The translations under genes were made by a program, and so were the position numbers. From NCBI GenBank assembly GCA_006503475.1, contig RSEH01000187.1, positions 30,246 to 94,245 on the forward strand: DNA of 64,000 nt, read 5' to 3'. The notes below the pieces were generated by a model. It was not told the DNA's origin. It did no database searches and saw nothing but the letters and a program-made list of their open reading frames with translations. Below are positions 48,693-59,929 of this stretch, one piece after another. The stretch's first letter is position 1. Every line of letters starts with the position of its first letter. The DNA is from Stentor roeselii (taxonomy: Eukaryota; Ciliophora; Heterotrichea; Heterotrichida; Stentoridae).

Positions 48693-51600
48693 ATGTTCTT
48701 AGAAATTTTGATATGCCTACCTTTAGCTTGTCTTAGCGCTATATGGTGCGGTAATCAAAATTGCACAAGCTGTACATCGGGATATTTATTCGAGTCGAGC
48801 ATGTGTATCATCGAATGTCCAACAGGTTACAAGGTCTCAGCAGATCTCAAGAAATGCATATCTGTTTCCAGTTTGGTTTTGGTTGACATAGAAGTAGATG
48901 ATTCACATTCGTTCAACACTTCTAGTATAGGCGGATTCACTTCAATAAATAGTCAATCTTTCCTTTCTAATTCCATGACATCACCTGTGATTACAAAGGA
49001 TCGAGGCTTACTTTTCACTAACAAAAGTATTCTAGTGGCAAACCAGGGATGGGTTTTGTCTCCCAATCATCGAATAACTTACTACATTAATTCATTCGCT
49101 CCAGGAATAATTTTCAGAGTAGTTCTAGGTAACCAGACACTTCTTTCAGTGACATGGAACAATACTCACCTGACCCATAATTACTTACTAACAAATACAA
49201 CTGATTCATTTGTAAGAGGGCATAGTCTAAGTTATGAAGAAGGATGGAAATCAGCAATTGTAAATGCTTATTATTCTAGTGGTTTTTACACTATAAAGTT
49301 TTCATGGTTTAATTTCATTACCTATCCCGGCTTCGAATTCAGGCATCAATATTCAAATTGCACATTTGAGCTTGGATCTAGAACTAACAGTTTCGTGGGA
49401 TTTCTCTACAAACTTCAGATAATCAATTCCAATACCGGAGATATTTTCTTTACTTCACTAGATAATGACTGTCGGTATAATCAATACTTATTCAATTCAA
49501 GGTGCTATGACTGCAACAGCTCATGTCCTTCATTCCCTTTATGCACAAGAGAATCCTGCAATCTGTGCTACTCAAGCAACTGCTCATCATGCACAGGGTA
49601 TCGCTTTTCGGACTGCTCAGAGTGTTCTTCAGGAACTCTGCCCGAGTGTAATTCAGGGTTCAACTGCTTGAATGGAACTTTATTTAATTGTTCAGAATGT
49701 AAAACAGGAAAAGACTTATTTGAAGGACTTTGCATCAATCCGGTTTACAACCCTGAAAATATTGACATAAAATATTCACTTTTCCCTGTAATCAATGTAA
49801 AGTTCAACGTTTTTTCGCAGTTTTACGATATTTTTCAAAGTGGGAACGACTCAAGCACCTGGCATCCGAACGGCAATGCAGACTCAGACGACCCAGTGCA
49901 TTATACAATGAGAGGTCTTTACATATTCCCTGGCAAATTAAGCTTTTTGAAAACAAGGGAGTCTTTTGCCTTGAGTTATAATTTCACGATAGCATTGTGG
50001 CTTTATAATCTTAAAGGAGGTATTTTTTCTTATAAGGGAACTCTCTATTTATACGATTACGATCGGATGAGGATAAGACTTAGGAATATTGATGAGTTTG
50101 TGTATTTTCGCAGTTATTCAGGAAATGGATACATTTATAATTGGTACTTGTTTGGAGTTTCTGTTTATTTCAATGATGGAGCAACGACTTTTGTTACTTC
50201 TTTTAACACTGTTTTATATCAGAGTGTAACAAAAAGCGGATTTTACTTTTATGACGATTTGAATCCTTTTTACGTCGGAAATTATCCTCAAGCAATTTTT
50301 GGCGGGTTTTATTACTCTGTGACTGTCTGGCAGACTTTTCTCACAGATTTTTCTCAGGTTAGAGATATCTGTGGTCAAGGGATTTATGCGAAGTGTCTCT
50401 GGAACTGCTCAGAGTCAGCCTATTATAACACTATAGAAAAAAGGTGCAGAAGCTGTAGCACTGAATGCTTAGATGGATGCTCATCATTTGGAAGTTGCAG
50501 TAAATGTTTTAATGTTTCTTGTAATAACTGTTCTACATATACAGATAACTACACATGTGATGCTCTAAACGCCAATCCATGTGTCTCTGAGTCAGTTTAC
50601 ATTAACAAAACGAAGTGTTGCCCTGCTCAATGCTTGGATTGCTTTGAAAATTCAGTGTTTAAGTGTCTCTGGTGCACCTCAGAATATAACTTACTCGGTA
50701 CAATCTGCTATAACATCTGCCCAATAGGCTTCAAAAGTCTGAACTCAGTCTGTGTTTTAATTGATTCTAATATGATATACGAAGTCAATTTCAATAATTT
50801 AGATTCAGTCGTCTGGAGCACTAATCAAAGAGTTAACTTTTCAGTCCCTTACCCTTCCAAATTTTATAAAACTTCTCAAATTAATAATCCAAGACCAGCT
50901 TTGAATCGAGGTTTCTATTTTTCAATATATTCTTATATGAATAGTAACTTTTTCGCTATTCCTTATAACTTTACTACTACTTTATGGATAAAAGTTGAAA
51001 ATGATGGGATTTTATTCACTCGAAACGGGCTAAATGTTTTTACTGATCAATATGTAACTTTAAATGGAACTGAGTATAACTTAAAATTTGAATCAGGCAG
51101 AAATTGGAAAATATTTCATTTTATTACAAGGACAGAACTCAACGGAAACCATTTGATTTGCATTAAAATAATTCAAATTTCCATAAACTACAGATGCTTT
51201 TCAACCTCCGAAAAATATATTTTTGATGGCAATCAAGTTCTTCAGCTGGGAAATAATCAAACTTCATTCGAAGGTTTTATTTGGATGATGAGATTTTATT
51301 ATAAGGAAATAGTAGAACAATTAAGCAGTATATTGAAATGCAATTCAAGCCAATCTTCAAATTGCTTGACTGACTGTTCTATAGACTCGTTTTTTAATGG
51401 TAGCTCTTGTGAAATGTGCAAAAATTGTCCTTTGGGATGTGTCAGAGCTAATGACTGCAATTTATGTTCAGACCCAATATGTGAAAATTGTTCAAATTTT
51501 ACATCAGTTTGCTCAAATTGCTTCAGTAACTCTTCTCTTCAAGTCAATAAATGTGTTTGTAATCCAGGATTTTACTGGAATCAGTCGAGGCTTATCTGTG

Positions 51601-54600
51601 CCAACTGCATCGACCCATGTATTGAATGCTCAGGTGAGCTTCTATGCTTTAAGTGTCAAGAAAATTCGATCAATATTGAAGGAGTCTGCATTTGTATTAC
51701 TGGGTATTTCTTGAATATCTCAGGAAATTGTGAGCTTTGTCATCCGGAGTGCTTAAACTGTTCAGGTCGTTCGAACTCGGAATGTGTTTCCTGTGCAATT
51801 AATTCCCTTTTAGACTCAAGTTTTTCATGCAAATGCAAAGAAGGGTACTTCAGAAATGGATCAAGTTGCAAAAGCTGCGACTTTCTCTGTAAGACCTGCT
51901 TTTCTAGCACACCATTATCTTGCATTTCATGCAAAAATAACATGATGCTGACCTCAAATCAATCTTGTGTCTGCCCTTCTTCTCAGTACCTCGAAGTTGA
52001 TACTTGCAAAGACTGCGACGTGACTTGTTTAGAATGCGTGGGCAGTGATGATAAAAACTGCACCAAATGCAAGGGAAACGCGATTTTGATAAATAATTCT
52101 TGTACATGTCAAGAAAAGTGGTTCATGGTTGATGGAGTCTGCGAATTCTGCCATAAAACATGTCTAGAGTGCTCAGGACTCGAGAGAAATGAATGCCTTG
52201 TTTGTGATGCTGAATTTAGACTGCAAAGTTCAGGGCAGTGCTGGTGTGAAATGGGATTGTATTGGGATGAAGCTGAAGAAGTCTGCTTGAACTGTTCTAG
52301 GTTTTGCTTGGATTGCAATTATTTTTATACTTCAGACTGTCAGAATTGCAGTGAAGAGTGTTTTTTTTGTCAGAAGTTCTCAATTTTTAACAATGGTTCT
52401 TGCAACTGTTTGACTGGATATTACAGCTCTAATGATATATGTTTTAGGTGTAATGAAAACTGTTTAGAGTGTTTTGATGAATACTTTTATACCTGCACTT
52501 CTTGTTTAAATGCTTTTTTGAATGGAGTTTGCTATCAGGACTGCCCGATTGGTTCCAGTTTAGTAAAAGGTGAATGTTTGTTTACAGACCAAGTTGTTTT
52601 ACTGAGGTTTCAAGATTTCGCCTTAGATGTTGCTGACGGTTTAAAAAGAACAGTAACAGAAAAATGTAGCAGTGATTTTTCCAATCAAACTCTGATCCCT
52701 GCTGTTCCTTTCATATTCCGAGGAGTTTACTTCAACGGAAAAAACTCTTGTCTTCAAATCTCTTCAACTTCACCTCAGATTCCAATATTTTCCAATACTT
52801 TTGAATTTAGTCTCTGGATTCTTTTTGAGAGCCCAGGTTCAATTTTACAACTTTTAAGCAAAGATTCAATTGATCGGTTTCTTGACCTGAAATTATCTGA
52901 GCAGTCATTGAATCTTTCATTTCAATTTGATTCTATGAAATATTTATATTCAGTAAACAAGTCAACCTTATACTCGACCTGGTTCTTTCTGAGGGTAAAG
53001 ACTGAATTTTACAACATTTCAACAATCACAGTGGAACTAGACTCAGAAATCATTCGCTTCATCAACTTCAGTCCGAAGCCTTTCTTTCCAGGTGAATCAT
53101 TAATAACCTTGGGTAGTGACTTGATGAGTTCTTTTTCAGGTTTCATCTACCAGGTGACTCTTAATAACTTTAAGTGGCGAGTCAAATATTCTGCTTGTGA
53201 CGGTTGCTCTTCATGTCCAACAGAGGAAGTTTGTCTTCCTCCATGTAAAACTACTGAGTATTTTAACTTCACTACTAAAGAATGCTTGCCCTGCATTGAA
53301 AAGTGCAGTGATGGATGTCGAAATGATTTAAAATGTGGAATGTGCTATGATTTCGCTTGTATTTCTTGTGCTGGGTTCAATGAATCGTCTTGTTTGTCAT
53401 GTGAAGACGGTTTCGTGGTAAAAAATAATACCTGCCAAGAATGTCCATCAGGTCAATTTTTCAACTCATCCACTAAAAAGTGCGATAACTGCTACTTCCT
53501 CTGTGCAAACTGCTCGAAACTAGATGTCTGTACATCCTGCATTGAAAACGCTCATCTGTCAGAAGAAAACTGTATCTGCAACAAGGGGTTCAAAGCCCAA
53601 GAGTACCAATGTCTAATTTCTTACTTCTATGTCTTGATAACTCTGAGTTTTACCAATGAAATTACTCTAGTTTTCAATGAGGCATTAGAAAAACCTCTTT
53701 CAAAAAACAACCTTCAAGTTTTCAATGACCAAGACACAGTTTCCTTCAAAATCACGAAAGTAAAGAATTCAGTATTTACCCTAAAACTCGATGATTCCAG
53801 CCTAAACCAAAAGATCTATGCGAACATCCAGTTTTTCCCGATTTACTCTGAAACTTCCTCGATTCTTTTCAACCACTCTGCAAATGTTTTGCTATTCTTT
53901 GAAGACAAATCTGAAATTCAACAAAAGATTGAAGATTCTCGGATGTATGGACAAACTGGAAGTTCAGCTGGACTTGGCTTTTGTTTATTTTCCAGCATCA
54001 TGTCTTTGGACATCACCAGTTTATTCAACTTCATGAACTTCGCTGAAATATTCTCAGTTATTTCTTTGTATGGAACTCGGGTTCCGGAAGACACGCTTGA
54101 ATTTTTACGGTCTTTGAGAGTGCAAAAAATGGTTCCTAATGTTATCGGGACTGCTGTTGGAGAGAAGTCAAAAGTTGATTTGAATATTTTGTTTAAATCT
54201 TTCGGTTTCTCATCGAATAAAATGCTTGTGAACTCTGGGACTAACTTGGTGATCTTTGCAATTATTTTCATAGTTTTTATTCTTCAGATACTTGCACTGA
54301 AGTTATTTTTGAAGAAATTTCCGAAGTTGAAGGCTGTCCAAGAATATTTTCATTTTAAGATCTTCATCGAGTACTGGCTTCAGACTTCTTTAGAAATTTT
54401 AGTCACTTCAAGTTATTCAATTTCAATCAGTCCTTGGAGTAATCCTTGGGATGTAGTTGATTACTTCTTGAGCTGGATCGTTATTGTAAGTTGTAAACAG
54501 ATTATGCAGTTACTGACTTTCATCTTGTGTTGTTTCGTGTTTTTCAAGAGATCTAGAGCTAGTTCTGAAAATATGAAGAAAATTGACGGAAAGTTTGGCT

Positions 54601-55100
54601 ATTTGTTTGCAAACTTCAAGCAAGAGTCCAATTATTCACTCACTTTTCATTTAGTCTTCTTTTTGAGAAGAATTTTCATAACTGTTTTGCTTTTTACACC
54701 AGTTCCATCTGAATTTAGACTGATTTTATCAGGACTTATCTCAATTTCGGTAAATTTTAAAAAGATGTTCTTTTACTTATGTACAAGCTCTCCGTTCACA
54801 TCGAAATTAATGAATTTTCTTCATATTTCTAATGAATTAATTACATTCTCAGTGCATTTGATGATGTTTTTTTATTTATTGGATTTACAATTTGTTAGAA
54901 ATTCTCTTAATGATTATTGCATGAACTTTGTTACTGCTTCTTGGGCACTAAATTGTATTTGCTCTTTGAGTAATTTATTATTAAACCTTTACAAAAGGAT
55001 TATAGCCAAATGCCGCAAGAATGTGAAGGTCGAGGCTGAGATAAGTACTGATTATCACATGAAAAACAAACCACTTAAAATAAGCGACATGCTTAACTAA
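48693..55100 (+). CDS. Giant Cys-rich, LamG-like surface protein with C-terminal multi-span membrane block
   Basis: The protein has 2135 residues, starting at MFLEILICLPLACLSA, a signal peptide; the frame is open 15 nt further 5' but without ATG. Four LamG/concanavalin-like blocks (~60-260, 360-560, 690-890, 1300-1500) alternate with furin/GCC2-type cysteine clusters (such as CSSCTGYRFSDCSECSSG). The longest cluster spans ~900-1295, with about a dozen modules of the form C-x2-C-x3-C...C-x-C. The last ~290 residues (from ~1850) hold about six to seven hydrophobic helices, as in the large ciliate Cys-rich membrane proteins with a polycystin/TRP-like tail. No pore signature is evident. Many N-x-S/T sites suggest glycosylation. 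Inference: a cell-surface sensor or adhesion protein. Confidence 0.85.
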   Translation: MFLEILICLPLACLSAIWCGNQNCTSCTSGYLFESSMCIIECPTGYKVSADLKKCISVSSLVLVDIEVDDSHSFNTSSIGGFTSINSQSFLSNSMTSPVITKDRGLLFTNKSILVANQGWVLSPNHRITYYINSFAPGIIFRVVLGNQTLLSVTWNNTHLTHNYLLTNTTDSFVRGHSLSYEEGWKSAIVNAYYSSGFYTIKFSWFNFITYPGFEFRHQYSNCTFELGSRTNSFVGFLYKLQIINSNTGDIFFTSLDNDCRYNQYLFNSRCYDCNSSCPSFPLCTRESCNLCYSSNCSSCTGYRFSDCSECSSGTLPECNSGFNCLNGTLFNCSECKTGKDLFEGLCINPVYNPENIDIKYSLFPVINVKFNVFSQFYDIFQSGNDSSTWHPNGNADSDDPVHYTMRGLYIFPGKLSFLKTRESFALSYNFTIALWLYNLKGGIFSYKGTLYLYDYDRMRIRLRNIDEFVYFRSYSGNGYIYNWYLFGVSVYFNDGATTFVTSFNTVLYQSVTKSGFYFYDDLNPFYVGNYPQAIFGGFYYSVTVWQTFLTDFSQVRDICGQGIYAKCLWNCSESAYYNTIEKRCRSCSTECLDGCSSFGSCSKCFNVSCNNCSTYTDNYTCDALNANPCVSESVYINKTKCCPAQCLDCFENSVFKCLWCTSEYNLLGTICYNICPIGFKSLNSVCVLIDSNMIYEVNFNNLDSVVWSTNQRVNFSVPYPSKFYKTSQINNPRPALNRGFYFSIYSYMNSNFFAIPYNFTTTLWIKVENDGILFTRNGLNVFTDQYVTLNGTEYNLKFESGRNWKIFHFITRTELNGNHLICIKIIQISINYRCFSTSEKYIFDGNQVLQLGNNQTSFEGFIWMMRFYYKEIVEQLSSILKCNSSQSSNCLTDCSIDSFFNGSSCEMCKNCPLGCVRANDCNLCSDPICENCSNFTSVCSNCFSNSSLQVNKCVCNPGFYWNQSRLICANCIDPCIECSGELLCFKCQENSINIEGVCICITGYFLNISGNCELCHPECLNCSGRSNSECVSCAINSLLDSSFSCKCKEGYFRNGSSCKSCDFLCKTCFSSTPLSCISCKNNMMLTSNQSCVCPSSQYLEVDTCKDCDVTCLECVGSDDKNCTKCKGNAILINNSCTCQEKWFMVDGVCEFCHKTCLECSGLERNECLVCDAEFRLQSSGQCWCEMGLYWDEAEEVCLNCSRFCLDCNYFYTSDCQNCSEECFFCQKFSIFNNGSCNCLTGYYSSNDICFRCNENCLECFDEYFYTCTSCLNAFLNGVCYQDCPIGSSLVKGECLFTDQVVLLRFQDFALDVADGLKRTVTEKCSSDFSNQTLIPAVPFIFRGVYFNGKNSCLQISSTSPQIPIFSNTFEFSLWILFESPGSILQLLSKDSIDRFLDLKLSEQSLNLSFQFDSMKYLYSVNKSTLYSTWFFLRVKTEFYNISTITVELDSEIIRFINFSPKPFFPGESLITLGSDLMSSFSGFIYQVTLNNFKWRVKYSACDGCSSCPTEEVCLPPCKTTEYFNFTTKECLPCIEKCSDGCRNDLKCGMCYDFACISCAGFNESSCLSCEDGFVVKNNTCQECPSGQFFNSSTKKCDNCYFLCANCSKLDVCTSCIENAHLSEENCICNKGFKAQEYQCLISYFYVLITLSFTNEITLVFNEALEKPLSKNNLQVFNDQDTVSFKITKVKNSVFTLKLDDSSLNQKIYANIQFFPIYSETSSILFNHSANVLLFFEDKSEIQQKIEDSRMYGQTGSSAGLGFCLFSSIMSLDITSLFNFMNFAEIFSVISLYGTRVPEDTLEFLRSLRVQKMVPNVIGTAVGEKSKVDLNILFKSFGFSSNKMLVNSGTNLVIFAIIFIVFILQILALKLFLKKFPKLKAVQEYFHFKIFIEYWLQTSLEILVTSSYSISISPWSNPWDVVDYFLSWIVIVSCKQIMQLLTFILCCFVFFKRSRASSENMKKIDGKFGYLFANFKQESNYSLTFHLVFFLRRIFITVLLFTPVPSEFRLILSGLISISVNFKKMFFYLCTSSPFTSKLMNFLHISNELITFSVHLMMFFYLLDLQFVRNSLNDYCMNFVTASWALNCICSLSNLLLNLYKRIIAKCRKNVKVEAEISTDYHMKNKPLKISDMLN

Positions 55101-55680
55101 TTATTAAATGATTATTTGAGTTGAAACTAAAGATTAGGTATTTGATTATGTTTGATTATAAAAGCAGTTACCCAAAAATATGTTCCCATAAAATAACAGT
55201 TTAGATTTAAAAAGGAATTCAATCAGAATTAATAAGAGAATAAAAGTGCTTTGAGTTGTTCTGCTTATGAAATTAATTTGAAAATAATTCAGTCTATAAT
55301 TACAAATTTGTGAGGACTTGTGCACATTTATAGTGGTTCAATTGACTCCTACATTTCAAATCAGCTTTGGCTATTTTAAATAAGATCAAATAAATATAAA
55401 GTTCTTTAAAAATCCGATTCTTATCGTGTTATATATCAATTGTGCAAGATAATCCTCGATTCATTTTTCATATCCTAAGGATCAAAGTTTTTAAATGAGC
55501 CCTCATCAGTACTTATATTAACAAGTCGACCAACTGGAACTTTCTCAATCAGTGCGGCTGTTTATCAAAAACTACTTGATCAATATTTGAGGAAATGCTT
55601 TGATGGCAGAAAGTTTAAATTCGGTTTCAGTTCTCAGTGAAGGTAGCAAAGTCTCCGTTCTTGAATCCTAAACCCAAGTC
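55101..55680. other. AT-rich intergenic region
   Basis: The first ~350 nt show nothing. From about 55480 the base composition becomes less AT-rich, which fits the start of the decayed sequence described next. Confidence 0.5.
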
Positions 55681-56830
55681 TTGATTTTTGAGTTAGCTTC
55701 AGTTTATTTCAACAAATCCTTGTTTTTCTTTGGTGGTGGGAAAACTTTAGAAGTTTTCATCCTTCCTAACGTCGGGAATAATCTGATGATTGAAATAAAA
55801 ATCGAAGAAAATTGTTTGAAAGTCGGGTGTAGAGCCAGCTGTTTAGCCGGCACTAGTTTTAACGGAAGTGCTGCGAAAAGTATGAAAAAGTAAGCTTTGC
55901 ACAAGGTCTTAAAATTTTTAATGCAAACTGTGCGGTTCAGGGAAGTTTAATGAAGGACTGGTATCGAACAGTTCTCTTCAATACCATTCTTGTCGTGAAG
56001 GGAGCTTTAATAATAAGATGGAGCCGCGGAATATCTGAACTCATCTACTAACAATTATTTTTCTGTTTGTAGTTTAAGTTCTTTGCTTATCTTTTAAACC
56101 AAGAAACTGGTTCGATTCAACCTCCTTTTTACAATGACCTTAACTTGAGCACAGAAATTATCATTATTCAGTGCATAGCGAGCATTCCTCTTCTAATTGT
56201 ATTAATTTTTCTTTTCTCAGATAAAAAGCTCAGAGAAAGGATGGGATTCTTTGACTTGTTTTCCAAAAAACATGAAAATTCAGACAATAAGTATATTATC
56301 AAGAAAAAACGAAACTTTAAGCTTGCTCTTCTTTTGTTTACCATAACTGCACTCGTTCTAACTAGTTTACAATCCTTTACTTTTCCAAGGCAAACATTCA
56401 GGAAACCAAAGCTCTGGTGACTCTGTCAGTGCTAGAATCTGAGGTCGATTTATTTAATTCAGGAGAATTTTCAATAGAATTTCTAATATTTTCTTAAAGA
56501 GTTCAATGCGAATTAAAGTCAAGGTGCATGGACTCAGAAAAGGTGACTATTTTGAATGTTAACTATTAAGAATATTCAAATCTTTAGAAGAGGTATTCAG
56601 GTTATATTAAATCAATTTTTTCAGTTCCCAATCAAATTAGCTCGGTTTTTCTTTCTATAAGGTCTCAAATGACCTGGCTTTTTATTTGAGCTGTTCCAAG
56701 CAAGTTTTTTACCACTCCTTCTTCATTCAAATCAGAATGGAGTAGGCGGAAGAGAAAAGCAACTGGATATCACATCTCTGAAATAAACATTCCAAAACCT
56801 GGAAATTTGTTTAATTTGTGCTAAAATATA
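55480..56830 (+). pseudogene. Apparent relic of a membrane-protein gene
   Basis: Several plus-strand segments look coding but are in different frames and separated by stops. Examples are PTGTFSISAAVYQKLLDQYLRKCFDG near 55530 (here read in parts), KVSFAQGLKIFNANCAVQGS near 55890, a 56078-56420 segment with two hydrophobic helices (IIIIQCIASIPLLIVLIFLF and FKLALLLFTITALVLTSL), and DLFNSGEFSIEFLIF near 56450. None starts with ATG. The alternation suggests a decayed membrane protein, perhaps related to the upstream Cys-rich gene, but I found no clear alignment to it. Confidence 0.35.
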
Positions 56831-57048
56831 AAATGATTTTGATATAAAAAAATTTATTATCTAAAAATCTAAGTCTATAAATGGTGAAATCTGGTTCAAG
56901 CAAAAGAGAGAGAGGGGAGATACTTAAAACCCTTGAAGAATATGATAGCAGAAATGAAACCGAGCTAAAAAAGAAGATATATAAGTACTACTCAAGGTAC
57001 TCAAAATATAAAAGACAGATATACAGATGGCCAATGAAGTTCTTTGAT

Positions 57049-59190
57049 ACAGAACATTCCGAAATCATTTATTGCTGTTCTTACTCTCCTGATGGAAATT
57101 ATCTGGCAACTGGATCAGGAGACAGTACAGTTAAAATTTGGAATATTAAAGAGCGAAGAAAAGAGTTCACTCTCAAAGGACATTCATGTATTGTATATTG
57201 CTGTTCTTACTCTCCTGATGGAAATTATCTGGCAACTGGATCACGAGACGAAACGATAAAAATCTGGAATATAAAAGAGCAAAGAGAAGAGTCACTCTCA
57301 ATGGAGATTCAGTATATTGCTTTTCTTACTCTCCTGATGGAAATCATCTGGCAACTGCATCAGGAGACTATTATGATACAGGTGAAATTACAATCTGGAA
57401 TATAAAAGAGCGAAGAGAAGAATTCACTCTCAACGGACATTCAGATTGGGTAGCATGCTGCTCTTTCTCTCCTGATGGAAATTATCTGGCAACTGGATCA
57501 TATGAGGAGGTTAAAATCTGGAATGTAAAAGAGCGAAGAGAAGAATTCACTCTCTATGGATATTCAAGTTGGGTATCTTGCTGTTCTTACTCTCCTGATG
57601 GAAATCATCTGGCAACTGGATCAGGATACAATTATCATACAGGTGAAATTAAAATCTGGAATTTAAAAGAGAAAAGAGTAGAGTTGTTAACTCACAATGG
57701 ATTTTTAAATTGGGTATCTTGCTTTGCTTCCTCTCCTGATGGAATTTATCTGGCAACTGGATCAGGAGACATCGGTAATAGAGGTGATATGAAAATCCTG
57801 AATGAAAAAGAGCAAAGAAAAAGGTCCACTTTCAACTATGATTATTGGGTATCTTGCTGTTCTTACTCTCCTGATAGAAATTATCTGGTAACTGCATTAA
57901 ATGGGGTAAGAGAGTTGATCTTAAAATCTGGAATATAAAAGATCTAAGAGAAGTATTCACTCTCAATTGACCTTCAATATTATGCTTTTCTTACTCTCCT
58001 GATGGAAATTATCTGGCAACTGGATCAGCCTGCTTTTCTTACTCTCCTGATGAAAATTATCTGGCAACTGGATCAGCCTGCTTTTCTTACTCTCCTGATG
58101 AAAATTATCTGTTAGCTGGATCAGCCTTCGATTATAGAGGTGATATTAAAATCTGGAATATAAAAGAGAGATTGTTAAACTTCAATCTCAATGGAGGTTG
58201 GGAAAATGGTGTAACAGACTGTTCTTTCTCTCCTGATGGAAATTATCTGGCAACTGTATCAGAAGAGAGGACAAGTGGTAAAATTATAATCTTGAATATC
58301 AAAGAGCGAAGAAAAGAGTTCACTCTCAATGGACATTCATATCGGGTATATTGCTGTTCTTACTCTCCTGATGGAAATCATCTGGCAGCTGGATTATATA
58401 AAAAAGTTAAAATCTGGAATATAAAAGACCAAAGAGAAGAGTTCACCCTGAATGCAAATGAAGTAAATTGTTGTTCTTACTCACCTGATGGAAATTATCT
58501 GGCAACTGGATCATTAGAGAGGACAAGTGGTGAAATTAGGATCTGGAATATAAAAGAGCGAAGAGAAGAGTTCACTCTCAATGGACATTCGATTTGGGTA
58601 GCATGCTGTTCTTTCTCTCCTGATGGAAATTATCTGGCAACTGGATCATATGACGAAACAGTTAAAATCTGGAATATAAAAGAGCAAAGAGAAGAGTTTA
58701 CTCTGAAGGGACATTCAGCTAGGGTAACATGCTGTTCTTTCTCTCCTGATGGAAATTATCTGGCAACTGGATCATATGACAAAAAAGTTAAAATCTGGAA
58801 TATAAAAGAGCGAAGAAAAGAGTTCACTGTCAATGGAGACTCAGATTCTGTAAAATGCTGTTTTTTCTTTCCTGATGGAAATCATCTGGCAACTGCATTA
58901 AAATACACTACGGTTAAAATCTGGAATATAAAAAAGCAAAGAGAAGAGTTCTCTGTCAATGAATCTTTAGGAGATTGGTCTTCTTTCTCTCCTGATGGAA
59001 ATTATCTGGCAACAGGATCATATATCTTCAATAAAGGAGGTTATATTAAAATCTTGGATATAAGAGAGCATAGACAAGAGTTCAACCTGAATTTGGATCA
59101 AGAATTTATTGAATGTTGTTCTCACTCTCCTAATGAAAAATATCTTGTAACTGGATCATTTCGTGACTATGAGTTTAAAATCTGGAAAAT
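57049..59190 (+). repeat. Near-identical WD40-coding tandem repeats (~120-145 nt)
   Basis: TCTCCTGATGGAAATTATCT or a one- to three-base variant recurs at about 57087, 57207, 57332, 57467, 57590, 57731, 57870, 57995, 58219, 58366, 58481, 58617, 58740, 58869 and 58988, with a weaker one near 59128. Length differences are in the loop after ACTGGATCA. Confidence 0.92.
57984..58127 (+). repeat. Three 48-nt direct repeats (partial WD40 blades)
   Basis: Units at 57984, 58032 and 58080 begin GCTTTTCTTACTCTCCTGAT and end GGATCAGCCT. Each is exactly 16 codons, so the duplication keeps frame but yields incomplete blades. Confidence 0.9.
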
Positions 59191-59929
59191 CAGAGACAAA
59201 AAATTAGATATAAATTTGAAAAATGATCCGAAAGTGTATATTGAAAAACCATATAACTATTCGATTACTAGCATCCAAAAACCTACGAACGATGGATTAT
59301 TTACAATTAAATATTATGATGATGGCACTATTTTATTTTACAATAATTCAAACTCTAGACAAGATTTTATTTTAAAATATGATACCTCAAATATTATAGG
59401 CCTATACTTTATAGAGAATGAAAGATATTTATTAGCTGTTTACGAAAATAAGATTCTTAAGATAACTTATTGGAACAAATTGTTATATATTCTAAATGAA
59501 AATCTTTCTAGTTGTATCACTCAAAGAGAAAGTATTAAATTGCTATTCAAAGATGCAAAAGTAGCTTTATTTATTCATAGCTATTATAATGAGTTTTATA
59601 AAAGCAAAGTTCAAATTGAGGAGAAACTACCACTCATTGTTAGTAAACTTCTCCTAAAATATGATGTACAAAGGAACTCTAAGAAAGCTCTTAATTTAAC
59701 AACATATCTTGTCAAATTTGCTAATTTGAACTATAGGATTAAGGATCTAAATGATGGAGCTAAAACAGTACTTATAAACTTTTTTTCTGAAACTCATGAA
59801 AGAAGTGTTGATGTCGAAGGGATATATGAATTACAGATTATATGGTATTTATATCATTCGATGACAGAATTTGATACGAAGAACAAGATAGGGATTTTAT
59901 TAGATCAGTTAATAGAAATTATCAGTTAG

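Larger units (their letters stand above)
56881..59929 (+). pseudogene. WD40 protein with ~16 highly homogenised repeats, interrupted by two frameshifts and a stop
   Basis: It starts at ATG 56881 (MVKSGSSKRERGEILKTLEE). Blades of about 41-46 residues all follow CCSYSPDGNYLATGS...VKIWNIKERREEF with TLNGHS. The frame is 1 to ~57292, where a T is missing (GAGTCACTC against GAGTTCACTC). It is then open in frame 3 to TAA 57936-57938, shifts again near 57905, and meets TGA 57968-57970 (AATTGA for AATGGA). From there frame 2 is open to 59929 (about 650 codons) but has no ATG until near its end. The last ~230 residues are a unique helical domain (from about residue DINLKNDPKVYIEK) that I do not recognise. 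Decay, assembly error in repeats, or unusual expression are all possible. Confidence 0.75.

Noticed and set aside
56881-59929. CRISPR-like array
   Set aside because: The repeats are coding WD40 blades of variable length without spacers or leader, in a eukaryotic genome.
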